From NCBI GenBank assembly GCA_008638375.1, contig CM018051.1, forward strand, positions 27,401,344 through 27,465,343: a stretch of 64,000 bases of DNA, in the 5' to 3' direction. Origin of the DNA: Nyssa sinensis. Lineage: Eukaryota > Streptophyta > Magnoliopsida > Cornales > Nyssaceae. This document shows, piece by piece, positions 37,670 to 50,344 of this stretch; the stretch's first letter is position 1, and every line of letters begins with the position of its first letter. Below the pieces are notes generated by a model that was not told the DNA's origin, searched no databases, and was given only the letters and a program-made list of their open reading frames with translations. Both the position numbers and the translations under genes were made by a program.

Positions 37670-39086
37670 TGTTAGGACCATGGGGTCGTCTAAGAAACAT
37701 TACCGTATATCACTACCAGTCGACTTAGTTCTAGAATGGTAAAATGGTCTTTTGTATTTGATTAAGATCTCACACGCTCACATCATGTATGCATATAGAT
37801 TTTATCTTATCATCATGTATGTGATTGACTTGTGGTTGTGAACTAATTTTTCTAAAATGCATCTTTAAAAAACCAAATATGAAAATTTCAGTTCACAAGA
37901 CAAGCATTGAATGAGGAACTCATTGTTACTCGTTCGAACAAACAACAAAAGGGTTTATTCTCATTCGTTTTCATTCGTTCGAACTTCTGTATCAAACGAG
38001 TGGCTGCAACCTCAAAGTTGTAGTCGTTTAATATTCGTTCCCTATTCATTTGAACGAACCCTGGGCAAAAAAAAACTTATAATATGATTTCTACTAATTT
38101 GGGAATCAATCAAGATCGTTGCAAAAAATAGGTGAAAATACATTTGAGAGCAGCCAAAAACAAAGTGAGAGAATCTCAATTTGTGAGAGCTAGATTTTTT
38201 ATAGATCTTGAAGCTCTTGTGATAGATTGTTCATACATGACACTCATAATCATCTTTACTCAGTTTCATTAATCAAATTTGATCAAACCACATGATCCAA
38301 TCAGATCAAAAGAGCCTTGGTTCACGTCAAGCTCATCATTGACGATTGATGGAATTCAAGCACGAGGATTCGGTGTTGAGCGATCAATAGACACCGAGGT
38401 CATGAGGATTCACGATTGTTAAGCGACTTGATCGAAGGAGTCCGAGACCATGGAGGAGTCAGGTTGTTTGAAGGATTGGCTATGAGAAGCTTGAAGACTC
38501 AAGGAAAATTTAAAGACGTAATCGGGAAGAATGGTGCTAGAGGTACTTAGCTCGTTTGAAGATTCACTGTATTTCACTTTCCATCATAGTGCATTCCTTT
38601 CATGAGCATTGGCCCAGCTCTAAAGTTTTACTCTAAGGATTTGTTATCCTTAATAGTTTTCTCTACCATCAATCGGTGTGCAAACTCTCACTCTCCATCT
38701 CTTTCAATTTACTATGTGCTTAATTGAATTGCTTTCGCTTAATTTTAGAAATTTGAGTTTTTCATGATTTTCTAATTGTGCATTCAATTAAGATATTGAA
38801 AAAATTGATTTAGTAAATTGATAGCCTAGTTGATTTTTCTTTGAATTGTAAAAATTTCTATAAAATCAATTTAATTGATCAATTAGTTGAAGTATGAATA
38901 GGTTAGTGAATTGGTTGATTCTTGGTGAATTTATTGGTGGAATGGCTTAAACATTAGACTAATCATGTTGAATGATTTTTTGATTGATTGTGTCATCTTT
39001 GTAATTAACCAAGAATTGGAATTAACTTGAAATAAATTTTCAATTCTAAACCTACCTATTCAACCCCCCTTTCTAGGTAATTTACA
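37670..39086 (+). mobile_element. Ty1/copia LTR (SIRE/Maximus-like)
   Basis: The LTR starts TGTTAGGACCATGG directly after the purine tract TGGGGGGTT. It ends near 39086 with TTCAACCCCCCTTTCTAGGT and AATTTACA, a typical copia LTR tail. No tRNA-Met binding site follows, so it is a 3' LTR or solo LTR. Inside lies a pair of inverted GTTCGAAC-like motifs (37945-38060). No coding content is seen. Confidence 0.55.
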
Positions 39087-40473
39087 CTTTGGGACCTTGA
39101 GTGATATCCTTGTGGTATCCCTCCACGCAAATAAGACTGATGGTATAGTTAGATATCCATTTCCTCGTGCTCTTCTTGCTCATGCCTCTTTCTTTTCTGA
39201 AGAACCAACATGTTACGCACAGACAATTCGGACTCCTGAATGGCATGAGGTCATAGGTACTGAGTTCAATGGGTTACTAAAAAATCACACTTGGACTCTA
39301 GTTCCCCCTAATTCTAAACAACATGTGGTTGGTTGAAAATAGATTTTTTTTTACTCAAATATCTCCATTGAATGGTACAAGGCTCATCTTATTACTAAGG
39401 GCTTCGATCAATAGCCAGGTATTAACTTTAATGAGACCTTTAGCCCTGTGATAAAGCCTACCGCTATTCGTACAATTTTGAATCTTACAGTCTCCTATAG
39501 TGTGTCTTTGCCATAACTGCATGTGAAAAATGCATTGCTTTATAGCTTTCAAGATGAGACAATTTTTATGAGTCAACCACCAGGTTTTGCAGATCTTACT
39601 CGACCTAATCATGTATGTTGCCTCCAAAAGCCTTTCTATGATCTTAAATAGGCTTCCCGGTCTTGGTTTCAACATTTAAAAAGCTGTCTACTACAGTATG
39701 GATTTATTCAATGTCTGGTTGTTCAGTCTATGTTTATCTTCAAACCTTTTTATGATATTATGATCATGCGCTTTATGTTTATGACATTACTCCCTGGAAT
39801 TCTATAACTAATTGTCAGCTTTGTAGTACTTCAGTCTGTGCCAAGACACAACTCTCTCTACTTAGTGGTGGTTCTTTATCTGATGTCATTAACTATCATC
39901 AGTTGGTCTCTTTAGCATGTTACTTTCACATGTTGTTCATCATGTTTCATAGTTCTTGAGTGTTTCTCGCTCTTTCCATCTAGTTGCTACTGAACAGATT
40001 CTTCGTTATCTCAAAGTGTTCTTTGGATTTTGGTCTTCTTTTTCGTCGCTCACCTAGTCCACTAACCATTAATTATGATGTTGACTGGGCTGGTTGTCCT
40101 GAATCCCATCGTTCTACTACAGGGTTCTGTGTTTCCTTAGGTTCCAACTTGATCTCTTGGACTACCAAAAAGCAACCGATTGTATCTCGCTCTAGTGCTC
40201 AAGTCGAATACCAGTCTCTTGCTCACGTATGTGTTGAAACTACTTGGGTGCCTCACCTTCTCCATGAGTTGTAGCTCTCCACTTCTACTCGCATCACCTC
40301 ACTTTGTGATAATCTCAACACTACTTACATGGTGTCCAATCTTGTGTTTCATGCTTGCACCAAGCATATTGAGTTGGACTACCATTTCATTCGGGAACGC
40401 ATTCTTTCTAGTTCTTATTGAGCCTAGTTTGCTCCATTTCATGATCAGCTCACTGATATTTTCACTAAAGGCT
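39087..40473 (+). pseudogene. Ty1/copia pol remnant: RT N-terminus and RNase H
   Basis: 39160-39336 reads ALLAHASFFSEEPTCYAQTI then EWHEVIGTEFNGLLKNHTWT and LVPPNSKQHVVG, the start of the RVT_2 reverse transcriptase. Frameshifted RT follows. 40070-40274 is RNase H: DVDWAGCPESHRSTTGFCVS, ISWTTKKQPIVSRSSAQVEY. The CDN and TKHIELD(Y)HF motifs follow at 40310-40390. The frame changes several times. The gene is cut at 40473 by a large insertion; its last residues lie at 50820. Confidence 0.85.
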
Positions 40474-40478
40474 CTACA

Positions 40479-43400
40479 TGTCACGACCCGAAACCCACCC
40501 TACGCGGATTACCGGATCGCGATCGCCGCCCCGAGACCCGAAGGCCTCGAGACAAGGCTCGCATCTGCAGCGGTATCGGATAGATGTGTTTCATGTGGTT
40601 GCGGAAACGTGAAAAACTTTTTCTTTTCTTTCTTATTTAAATTTTGCACATCCGTCCAATACTGCCGCTCTTCACATTTCGGTATACATGTATTATAATC
40701 ATACATTCAGAGCATAACTAAAAACTTAAAAGACTTCATAATTAAAATCTTAATTCAACTGCCCCGTGGGGCTTAATACACATCCTTAAAATGTCAGCTA
40801 ATACAAAACATATTAATCAGAGTTCATGTGATTTTTCCCCATAAGAACTCCTCAAGCAAATCTTCCCAAAAGCTAGGTTCATCCTTATAGTCTTCAAAAA
40901 TCGATCTGCCCTTAGTCACCTGAAAAGGGGGGGGGCGGATAAAATCCGGGTAAGCTAATCAAAGCTTGTGAGTAATTCCTGCATTCGTCATGGGGTTTTC
41001 AACTGGTAGTGGTTTTAGCACATGAGGGTTTTTGAAATACTCACTACCAATTGCTCGTACATTTTAGAACACAGAATATATGCATTCTTAAAGCAATAGC
41101 TTTGAACAATTTAAGTATTCAAGCTAAATACACATTTTCTTCAAATAGAGTATATGCAATTTAAAAGCATATAAACACGTGAAATAGAATAGGGATAATA
41201 CCTACTTCTATTTTCAAAATCACTTGTCATCTTTTCTCTTTTATTAGGCGGAATCTGTTTTGAACCAGACTCCCATTTTACTGCCAATACTGTTGATGGA
41301 GATATCTCATTTGCCTGGGGGATTAGATCCTTCTACCGGGCATGTACTGTTGAATCCCGAAGGATTTCAACCATCATATAGGGTGGTACTTAGTACCGTT
41401 TATCTTATAAAACATTTGTCACATGACTTCTTCAATAGATATTTTTCATGAACATTTAAAGCATGAAATGTATAAATTCTACAATAAAGCTTCGAATACA
41501 CGTGATAATCAAATTCAGAATATTAAAGAGGTTTGCAATTGATTTAGACATGCTGATGTATTTTCAAGAAAAGAGCTGAATTTAAAACATTTAATAAGCA
41601 TGCCGTAACAGAATATTTTAAAAGAACGGAATCATATATAGACTGAATTTGATATTCAAAGGCTGCAATGACTTGTGCTTAAAACTTCTTCAAATATATG
41701 GAGTTAAATCTCCAGTTCAAATACAGGGTTACTCACCTCGGTCCTTTAGGGTTAGTGCTAAAGTGCGCTTTCCCACTTCCTCTGTAATTCCTAAGAACAA
41801 TCCATAACAATCTCATTAACTTCACATTACTGCAATATCACCTACTGATGCTTCTTAATTTATGCTTAGTTCCTATTTTATCCTAGTCGATTTACTAACA
41901 TCCTATAACTTCGCACGTACTTAATTAAACTCGTACTTTAACCTACGACACAATTTAATGTGTTAGAAACTTAATTTATTTCAACTTATACTCTTCTGGT
42001 AGCTCCATTAACTTCAATTTAAAGTTATTTGCTTCACATGTTAACGCGTCGCGTCTTCTCGTACTTTATTTTTTTTCGTATTTGCCTCAGTTTAATACTT
42101 CGGCAAATGTTTTAATTATAGTCATCTGACTGATGCTATTCATCAAATTTTACGTCTTTTTATTTAGACACTTCTTTTGGCCGAATGGACTTTACCATTG
42201 AATCCGAAGCGTCGAAGAAAGTCAGTTTAGGCTTTCTTAGAATTTAATTCGGATTTTTATATGTAAAAGGGCAGAATGGTCATTTACCGTTTTACGTGTC
42301 ACATTTTTCGTACTTCGTTTCGTAATTTGGACTCCATTATTGAGTCCTGGATGTCAAAGAAAGTCAATTTAGGCCTTCTCCGGTTTCATTTTGGCTTTAA
42401 GGGTACCAGGGGTAATTTGGTCATTTTACCCCTTTGCAGGTCTCCAATTTTTCGGGACCTCATCTCATGTCGTGGGCCTCACCATTGGACTCAGAGGGTC
42501 CGAGATAGTAAAAGTACACTAACAACTTGTTAATTTTGGACAAGGGATATTTTGGTCATTTACCCCTTCATGCGTCTTCATTTTTTCGGGACCCAGTCTC
42601 GAAAAATGGACCCTACCATCAGTCTTAGAATGTTTGAAATAGTAAAAATTTACTATTTATTTATTAAATTTGGACTTCGTTTGACTTGTTTAGGGAGAAG
42701 GGCATTTTGGTCATTTTTGACATAATTAAGGGTCTCAAATTTTTTCGGGACTCCATCTCATGTCGAGGACCTCACCAATGGACTCAGGAGGTCCGAGATA
42801 GTAAGAATATACTAATAACTTGTTGATTTTGGTCAAGGGGTATTTTAGTCATTTACCTCTTTACGTGTCTTTATTTTTCGGGCCCCGTCTCGTAAAACGG
42901 ACCCTACCATTAGTCTCAGAATATCCAAAATAGTAAGGATACACTATTTATTTGTTTAATTTGGACTTCATTTGTTCTATTTATGACTCAAGGGTAATTT
43001 AGTAATTTTATTTATTTAATAAAATAATTTAATAAATTATTTTATTATTTTATTATTTTTTTTTTTCCAGGGGCGTATTTGTACAAAATTCCCAAAATCT
43101 GGGCCACAGTAGAATTCCCAAAAATAGTTGGGGCCAATGCATAATTATAGAAAGTGTTGGTTTATTTTATTTTTAATTAATTAAATAAACCAAAGGGTTC
43201 AATTAACATATAAGTGAACCGGTCTGGTTCAGTGGTTACCCAACCGGTCTATCCGGTTTATTACATATGGCTGACGTCATCATGACGTCAGCCCTAAGTC
43301 TCTTTTAATTTAACCGACAATCAAAACGGTGGCGTTTTAATTAATCGGTGGCAAGCCCAGAGGCTGCCACCTGTCCGAGTCAACTCAGCCCCATTTTAAA

Positions 43401-44162
43401 AACGAGTTGACTCGTCTTCATCTTCTCCACTCCACCGATTGAAAAACCCTAATTCCCGAAATCCATTTCTTCCTATTTCGTGCATTTATACACAGCCAAT
43501 CTACACTGTTTTGGTCCCAATTTATCCCCAAGGTATATACAAATCGTTTGGCATTCGTTTTGGAGTTCAAAACTCATTCGTGTGTTCGGTTTTTGACATG
43601 ATAACCCGAACCTGTAGCATGTCGGTTCATGCTCGTTTCTTCACCATTTTTAGAATGGTTTGGTTGTGCGTGACCCTCAAGGTATGGGGATTCAGGTTTC
43701 ATTCACAATGGTAGGTTTAACAGTGAGTTTTTGGGTTTGGGTTTTGGAACCCGTACCTGCAACTCGCTTTCTCATGATCATTTCTTTACAATTTTGATCG
43801 CGGTCACGTGTTTTGGGGATGTTTGTAGGGTCTACTTGAAGTCTTGATAGGCCAAATTGGGTTTGGGGAAGCTTGATTCAGTTTCTTCATTTCGGTATTG
43901 CATTTCAGTAAAATTTTCTTCCCCCCTGTAACCTCCATTTTCTCCCTCGATTTTCCATGATTTTAAACCATTTTTCTTGCAAAATAAAGCCCATTCTACA
44001 TAGATTAAGACCCTATAGTTTTCAGGCCAAAATATGAATGAAATCAGATTAAATTTTGGTTGGGAACTTACCTGTTTAAGTGGACTGTTCCCAGTTTCCT
44101 TCTCCTTCTTCGGTTTCCACTTCACCTTCTTGCTTCAACTTCCTTTTTATTTCCTCTTCCAG

Positions 44163-44214
<52 letters not shown>

Positions 44215-44436
44215 TTCTCTCTTTCCTTCACTATTGTTTCCATGGGTGTGCATATAGTTAACGTGTATAGGTGGAAGAGATTTGGTGGCTGCCACCCTTC
44301 CCTCACCCACCTCCCTTCTCATCAGCAATCATACTCTTCACTTTTCTGAATTGGGCCATGCTCTCCTCCATACCTCCTCACCTAATAGCATATAATATAC
44401 ATATATTGCACATCATCCCCTTACCTCCATGTCCCC

Positions 44437-44484
<48 letters not shown>

Positions 44485-44707
44485 ATATCACACCCACAAC
44501 CGTACCATGTATACATTTTATTTATTTATTTTTTTTTTTTTTTCTATATTCAAGCATTTTATGTATATAATTATACATATGTGGTACATAGCCACCTTAT
44601 CTCTCTCAAATCCATGTCTCCTCCTATATATTTATATATATATATATGCGTGTGATATTTAATTTACATATTACACAACACACACACACGGCTGATCTTT
44701 ATATTTA

Positions 44708-44744
<37 letters not shown>

Positions 44745-44963
44745 TTAATTAGTGTTTAATTAATTAATAAATTGGTTATTCAACTAATCATTTATCATTA
44801 TATTTTATATTAATTTTTAACTAATACTTAATTCCTCATATTAATAAATTAATTACCTTAAATTAATTTATTATATTCTTATGGGAACAATATTTACATT
44901 CATCTTTTTATAACTTCGAAATGCGTGTCATATGACCCGGTATTTTTGGGTCGGGGTATTACA
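40479..44963 (-). mobile_element. LARD-like element, left copy of LTR (its 3' LTR)
   Basis: On the plus strand it reads TGTCACGACCCGAAACCC to GGTCGGGGTATTACA. A series of degenerate blocks at 42170-43010 carries the hairpin module and GGTCATTT-type spacers. A long CT run lies at 44163-44206, TA runs at 44440-44490 and 44700-44745. No gene is recognised. The 43439-43714 and 43832-44125 frames recur in the other LTR simply because the LTRs are copies. Confidence 0.95.
42329..42347 (+). other. Perfect 6-bp inverted repeat, LTR hairpin module
   Basis: GGACTC - CATTATT - GAGTCC. The same copy recurs in the other LTR near 48200. Neighbouring modules at 42189 and 42468 are degenerate. Confidence 0.75.
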
Positions 44964-44996
44964 TTCTTCCCTCCTTAAAAGAGTTTTGTCCTCAAA
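44964..44996 (-). other. Polypurine tract and hairpin block of the LARD-like element
   Basis: The minus strand reads TTTTAAGGAGGGAAGAA directly before the LTR start TGTAATACCC. It is preceded by GAGTTTTGAGGACAAAACTC, an 8-bp perfect inverted repeat identical to that of elements I and II. Confidence 0.9.
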
Positions 44997-45449
44997 ACTC
45001 GAATATTCTTTATTTCGAGAGTTCTAGTCTACTTATGTTATTTCTATTATCTTCGTATATCGTAATACATACGGTGATATTCATTTACTTAATGATTCAG
45101 GAGATGAACTTTGATTCATCACTTTCGGATATAATATATGTTGACTCGTATCACTACTTGCTTCTAATTTACTAACGTAAAATTTCTAATTCTTCATGTC
45201 ATCTATCAGATTCATGTCTTCCAATGGTTTAAGGATTTCTTCGATCAGGTTGGATAAACTGACACTGTGTGTTTTTCAGCTACCTTAGTTACATGATAAG
45301 GCGGCCGTTCCTTACCGGTAACAGAGGTCCTGACAGCACACCAGTGACTATCAAAATCCTCCCTTTCTCTTTCATCCTTTTCTAATTATTGTTATTCACC
45401 TTCTTAGTTCATGTTTTACTTCTATTCTTCAGACTCTATTTTTCTACTT

Positions 45450-46250
45450 TACTGCGGGTCCCATACCCCGCCTTCCTATCGTATCATGTATTTCAGAACA
45501 CTTACTTCATGTTACTACGGGTCCCATACCCCGCCTTTATATTACGTACTTCACACACCTATTTCACACACTGCGAGTCCTATACCTCGTCTTCATATCG
45601 TGTCACGTACTTCACATATCTACTTCATTCATGTACTGCGAGTCCCATACCTCGCCTTCATATCATGTCACGTACTTCACATATCTACTTCATTCATGTA
45701 CTGCGAGTCCCATACCTCGCCTTCATATCATGTCACGTACTTCACATATCTACTTCATATACTGCGAGTCCCATACCTCGCCTTCATATCATGTCACGTA
45801 CTTCACATATCTACTTCACATTACTGCGGGTCCCATACCCCGCCTTTATATCGTGTCACGTACTTCACATATCTACTTCATTCATGTACTGCGAGTCCCA
45901 TACCTCGCCTTCATATCATGTCACGTACTTCACATATCTACTTCATTCATGTACTGCGAGTCCCATACCTCGCCTTCATATCATGTCACGTACTTCACAT
46001 ATCTACTTCATATACTGCGAGTCCCATACCTCGCCTTCATATCATGTCACGTACTTCACATATCTACTTCACATTACTGCGGGTCCCATACCCCGCCTTC
46101 ATATCGTGTCACGTACTTCACATATCTACTTCATTCATGTACTGCGAGTCCCATACCTCGCCTTCATATCATGTCACGTACTTCACATATCTACTTCACA
46201 TTACTGCGGGTCCCATACCCCGCCTTTATATCACATCACATATTTCACAT
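45450..46250 (-). repeat. Higher-order tandem array, 61-65-bp units, about 13 copies
   Basis: Units begin TACTGCGAGTCCCATACCTC or the variant TACTGCGGGTCCCATACCCC and end with CTACTTCA plus one of three tails (TTCATG, TA, CAT). The tails define a four-unit super-repeat of about 253 bp. It is seen once in early form from 45570, once complete from about 45825, and once with the two middle units deleted from about 46075. All three plus-strand frames are open for 600-900 bp because the unit lacks stops. The plus strand is antisense to the element, so no protein is proposed. Confidence 0.92.
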
Positions 46251-46330
46251 ATCTTAGGTAGTATAAAACCCTACCTAACCTATAGTTCTATTCTAACTCG
46301 TCTAATGTCACTAGGGTTGTTCTAGTAAAC

Positions 46331-46347
46331 CTAGTGCTCTGATACCA
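46331..46347 (-). other. Primer binding site of the LARD-like element
   Basis: The minus strand reads TGGTATCAGAGCACTAG, three bases inside the LTR end at 46351. It matches the tRNA-iMet 3' end and fixes the minus orientation. Confidence 0.93.
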
Positions 46348-46350
46348 TTC

Positions 46351-49300
46351 TGTCACGACCCGAAACCCACCCTACGCGGATTACCGGATCGCGATCGCCG
46401 CCCCGAGACCCGAAGGCCTCGAGACAAGGCTCGCATCTGCAGCGGTATCGGATAGATGTGTTTCATGTGGTTGCGGAAACGTGAAAAACTTTTTCTTTTC
46501 TTTCTTATTTAAATTTTGCACATCCGTCCAATACTGCCGCTCTTCACATTTCGGTATACATGTATTATAATCATACATTCAGAGCATAACTAAAAACTTA
46601 AAAGACTTCATAATTAAAATCTTAATTCAACTGCCCCGTGGGGCTTAATACACATCCTTAAAATGTCAGCTAATACAAAACATATTAATCAGAGTTCATG
46701 TGATTTTTCCCCATAAGAACTCCTCAAGCAAATCTTCCCAAAAGCTAGGTTCATCCTTATAGTCTTCAAAAATCGATCTGCCCTTAGTCACCTGAAAAGG
46801 GGGGGGCGGATAAAATCCGGGTAAGCTAATCAAAGCTTGTGAGTAATTCCTGCATTCGTCATGGGGTTTTCAACTGGTAGTGGTTTTAGCACATGAGGGT
46901 TTTTGAAATACTCACTACCAATTGCTCGTACATTTTAGAACACAGAATATATGCATTCTTAAAGCAATAGCTTTGAACAATTTAAGTATTCAAGCTAAAT
47001 ACACATTTTCTTCAAATAGAGTATATGCAATTTAAAAGCATATAAACACGTGAAATAGAATAGGGATAATACCTACTTCTATTTTCAAAATCACTTGTCA
47101 TCTTTTCTCTTTTATTAGGCGGAATCTGTTTCGAACCAGACTCCCATTTTACTGCCAATACTGTCGATGGAGATATCTCATTTGCCTGGGGGATTAGATC
47201 CTTCTACCGGGCATGTACTGTTGAATCCCGAAGGATTTCAACCATCATATAGGGTGGTACTTAGTACCGTTTATCTTATAAAACATTTGTCACATGACTT
47301 CTTCAATAGATATTTTTCATGAACATTTAAAGCATGAAATGTATAAATTCTACAATAAAGCTTCGAATACACGTGATAATCAAATTCAGAATATTAAAGA
47401 GGTTTGCAATTGATTTAGACATGCTGATGTATTTTCAAGAAAAGAGCTGAATTTAAAACATTTAATAAGCATGCCGTAACAGAATATTTTAAAAGAACGG
47501 AATCATATATAGACTGAATTTGATATTCAAAGGCTGCAATGACTTGTGCTTAAAACTTCTTCAAATATATGGAGTTAAATCTCCAGTTCAAATACAGGGT
47601 TACTCACCTCGGTCCTTTAGGGTTAGTGCTAAAGTGCGCTTTCCCACTTCCTCTGTAATTCCTAAGAACAATCCATAACAATCTCATTAACTTCACATTA
47701 CTGCAATATCACCTACTGATGCTTCTTAATTTATGCTTAGTTCCTATTTTATCCTAGTCGATTTACTAACATCCTATAACTTCGCACGTACTTAATTAAA
47801 CTCGTACTTTAACCTACGACACAATTTAATGTGTTAGAAACTTAATTTATTTCAACTTATACTCTTCTGGTAGCTCCATTAACTTCAATTTAAAGTTATT
47901 TGCTTCACATGTTAACGCGTCGCGTCTTCTCGTACTTTATTTTTTTTCGTATTTGCCTCAGTTTAATACTTCGGCAAATGTTTTAATTATAGTCATCTGA
48001 CTGATGCTATTCATCAAATTTTACGTCTTTTTATTTAGACACTTCTTTTGGCCGAATGGACTTTACCATTGAATCCGAAGCGTCGAAGAAAGTCAGTTTA
48101 GGCTTTCTTAGAATTTAATTCGGATTTTTATATGTAAAAGGGCAGAATGGTCATTTACCGTTTTACGTGTCACATTTTTCGTACTTCGTTTCGTAATTTG
48201 GACTCCATTATTGAGTCCTGGATGTCAAAGAAAGTCAATTTAGGCCTTCTCCGGTTTCATTTTGGCTTTAAGGGTACCAGGGGTAATTTGGTCATTTTAC
48301 CCCTTTGCAGGTCTCCAATTTTTCGGGACCTCATCTCATGTCGTGGGCCTCACCATTGGACTCAGAGGGTCCGAGATAGTAAAAGTACACTAACAACTTG
48401 TTAATTTTGGACAAGGGATATTTTGGTCATTTACCCCTTTATGCGTCTTCATTTTTTCGGGACCCAGTCTCGAAAAATGGACCCTACCATCAGTCTTAGA
48501 ATGTTTGAAATAGTAAAAATTTACTATTTATTTATTAAATTTGGACTTCGTTTGACTTGTTTAGGGAGAAGGGCATTTTGGTCATTTTTGACATAATTAA
48601 GGGTCTCAAATTTTTTCGGGACTCCATCTCATGTCGAGGACCTCACCAATGGACTCAGGAGGTCCGAGATAGTAAGAATATACTAATAACTTGTTGATTT
48701 TGGTCAAGGGGTATTTTAGTCATTTACCTCTTTACGTGTCTTTATTTTTCGGGCCCCGTCTCGTAAAACGGACCCTACCATTAGTCTCAGAATATCCAAA
48801 ATAGTAAGGATACACTATTTATTTGTTTAATTTGGACTTCATTTGTTCTATTTATGACTCAAGGGTAATTTAGTAATTTTATTTATTTAATAAAATAATT
48901 TAATAAATTATTTTATTATTTTATTATTTTTTTTTTCCAGGGGCGTATTTGTACAAAATTCCCAAAATCTGGGCCACAGTAGAATTCCCAAAAATAGTTG
49001 GGGCCAATGCATAATTATAGAAAGTGTTGGTTTATTTTATTTTTAATTAATTAAATAAACCAAAGGGTTCAATTAACATATAAGTGAACCGGTCTGGTTC
49101 AGTGGTTACCCAACCGGTCTATCCGGTTTATTACATATGGCTGACGTCATCATGACGTCAGCCCTAAGTCTCTTTTAATTTAACCGACAATCAAAACGGT
49201 GGCGTTTTAATTAATCGGTGGCAAGCCCAGAGGCTGCCACCTGTCCGAGTCAACTCAGCCCCATTTTAAAAACGAGTTGACTCGTCTTCATCTTCTCCAC

Positions 49301-50296
49301 TCCACCGATTGAAAAACCCTAATTCCCGAAATCCATTTCTTCCTATTTCGTGCATTTATACACAGCCAATCTACACTGTTTTGGTCCCAATTTATCCCCA
49401 AGGTATATACAAATCGTTTGGCATTCGTTTTGGAGTTCAAAACTCATTCGTGTGTTCGGTTTTTGACATGATAACCCGAACCTGTAGCATGTCGGTTCAT
49501 GCTCGTTTCTTCACCATTTTTAGAATGGTTTGGTTGTGCGTGACCCTCAAGGTATGGGGATTCAGGTTTCATTCACAATGGTAGGTTTAACAGTGAGTTT
49601 TTGGGTTTGGGTTTTGGAACCCGTACCTGCAACTCGCTTTCTCATGATCATTTCTTTACAATTTTGATCGCGGTCACGTGTTTTGGGGATGTTTGTAGGG
49701 TCTACTTGAAGTCTTGATAGGCCAAATTGGGTTTGGGGAAGCTTGATTCAGTTTCTTCATTTCGGTATTGCATTTCAGTAAAATTTTCTTCCCCCCTGTA
49801 ACCTCCATTTTCTCCCTCGATTTTCCATGATTTTAAACCATTTTTCTTGCAAAATAAAGCCCATTCTACATAGATTAAGACCCTATAGTTTTCAGGCCAA
49901 AATATGAATGAAATCAGATTAAATTTTGGTTGGGAACTTACCTGTTTAAGTGGACTGTTCCCAGTTTCCTTCTCCTTCTTCGGTTTCCACTTCACCTTCT
50001 TGCTTCAACTTCCTTTTTATTTCCTCTTCCAGAGCTCTCTCTCTCTCTCGCTCTCTCTCTCTCTCTATCTATCTTTCTCTCTTTCCTTCACTATTGTTTC
50101 CATGGGTGTGCATATAGTTAACGTGTATAGGTGGAAGAGATTTGGTGGCTGCCACCCTTCCCTCACCCACCTCCCTTCTCATCAGCAATCATACTCTTCA
50201 CTTTTCTGAATTGGGCCATGCTCTCCTCCATACCTCCTCACCTAATAGCATATAATATACATATATTGCACATCATCCCCTTACCTCCATGTCCCC

Positions 50297-50344
<48 letters not shown>

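Noticed and set aside
45450..46250. Resemblance to a CRISPR array
   Set aside because: Units are contiguous 61-65-bp repeats without unique spacers, inside a plant retroelement.
45389..46325. Three overlapping plus-strand frames of 208-304 codons rich in HTSPSYHVTYFTYLLH-type repeats
   Set aside because: They come from a stop-free tandem repeat read in all frames and are antisense to the element. There is no initiator context or domain.
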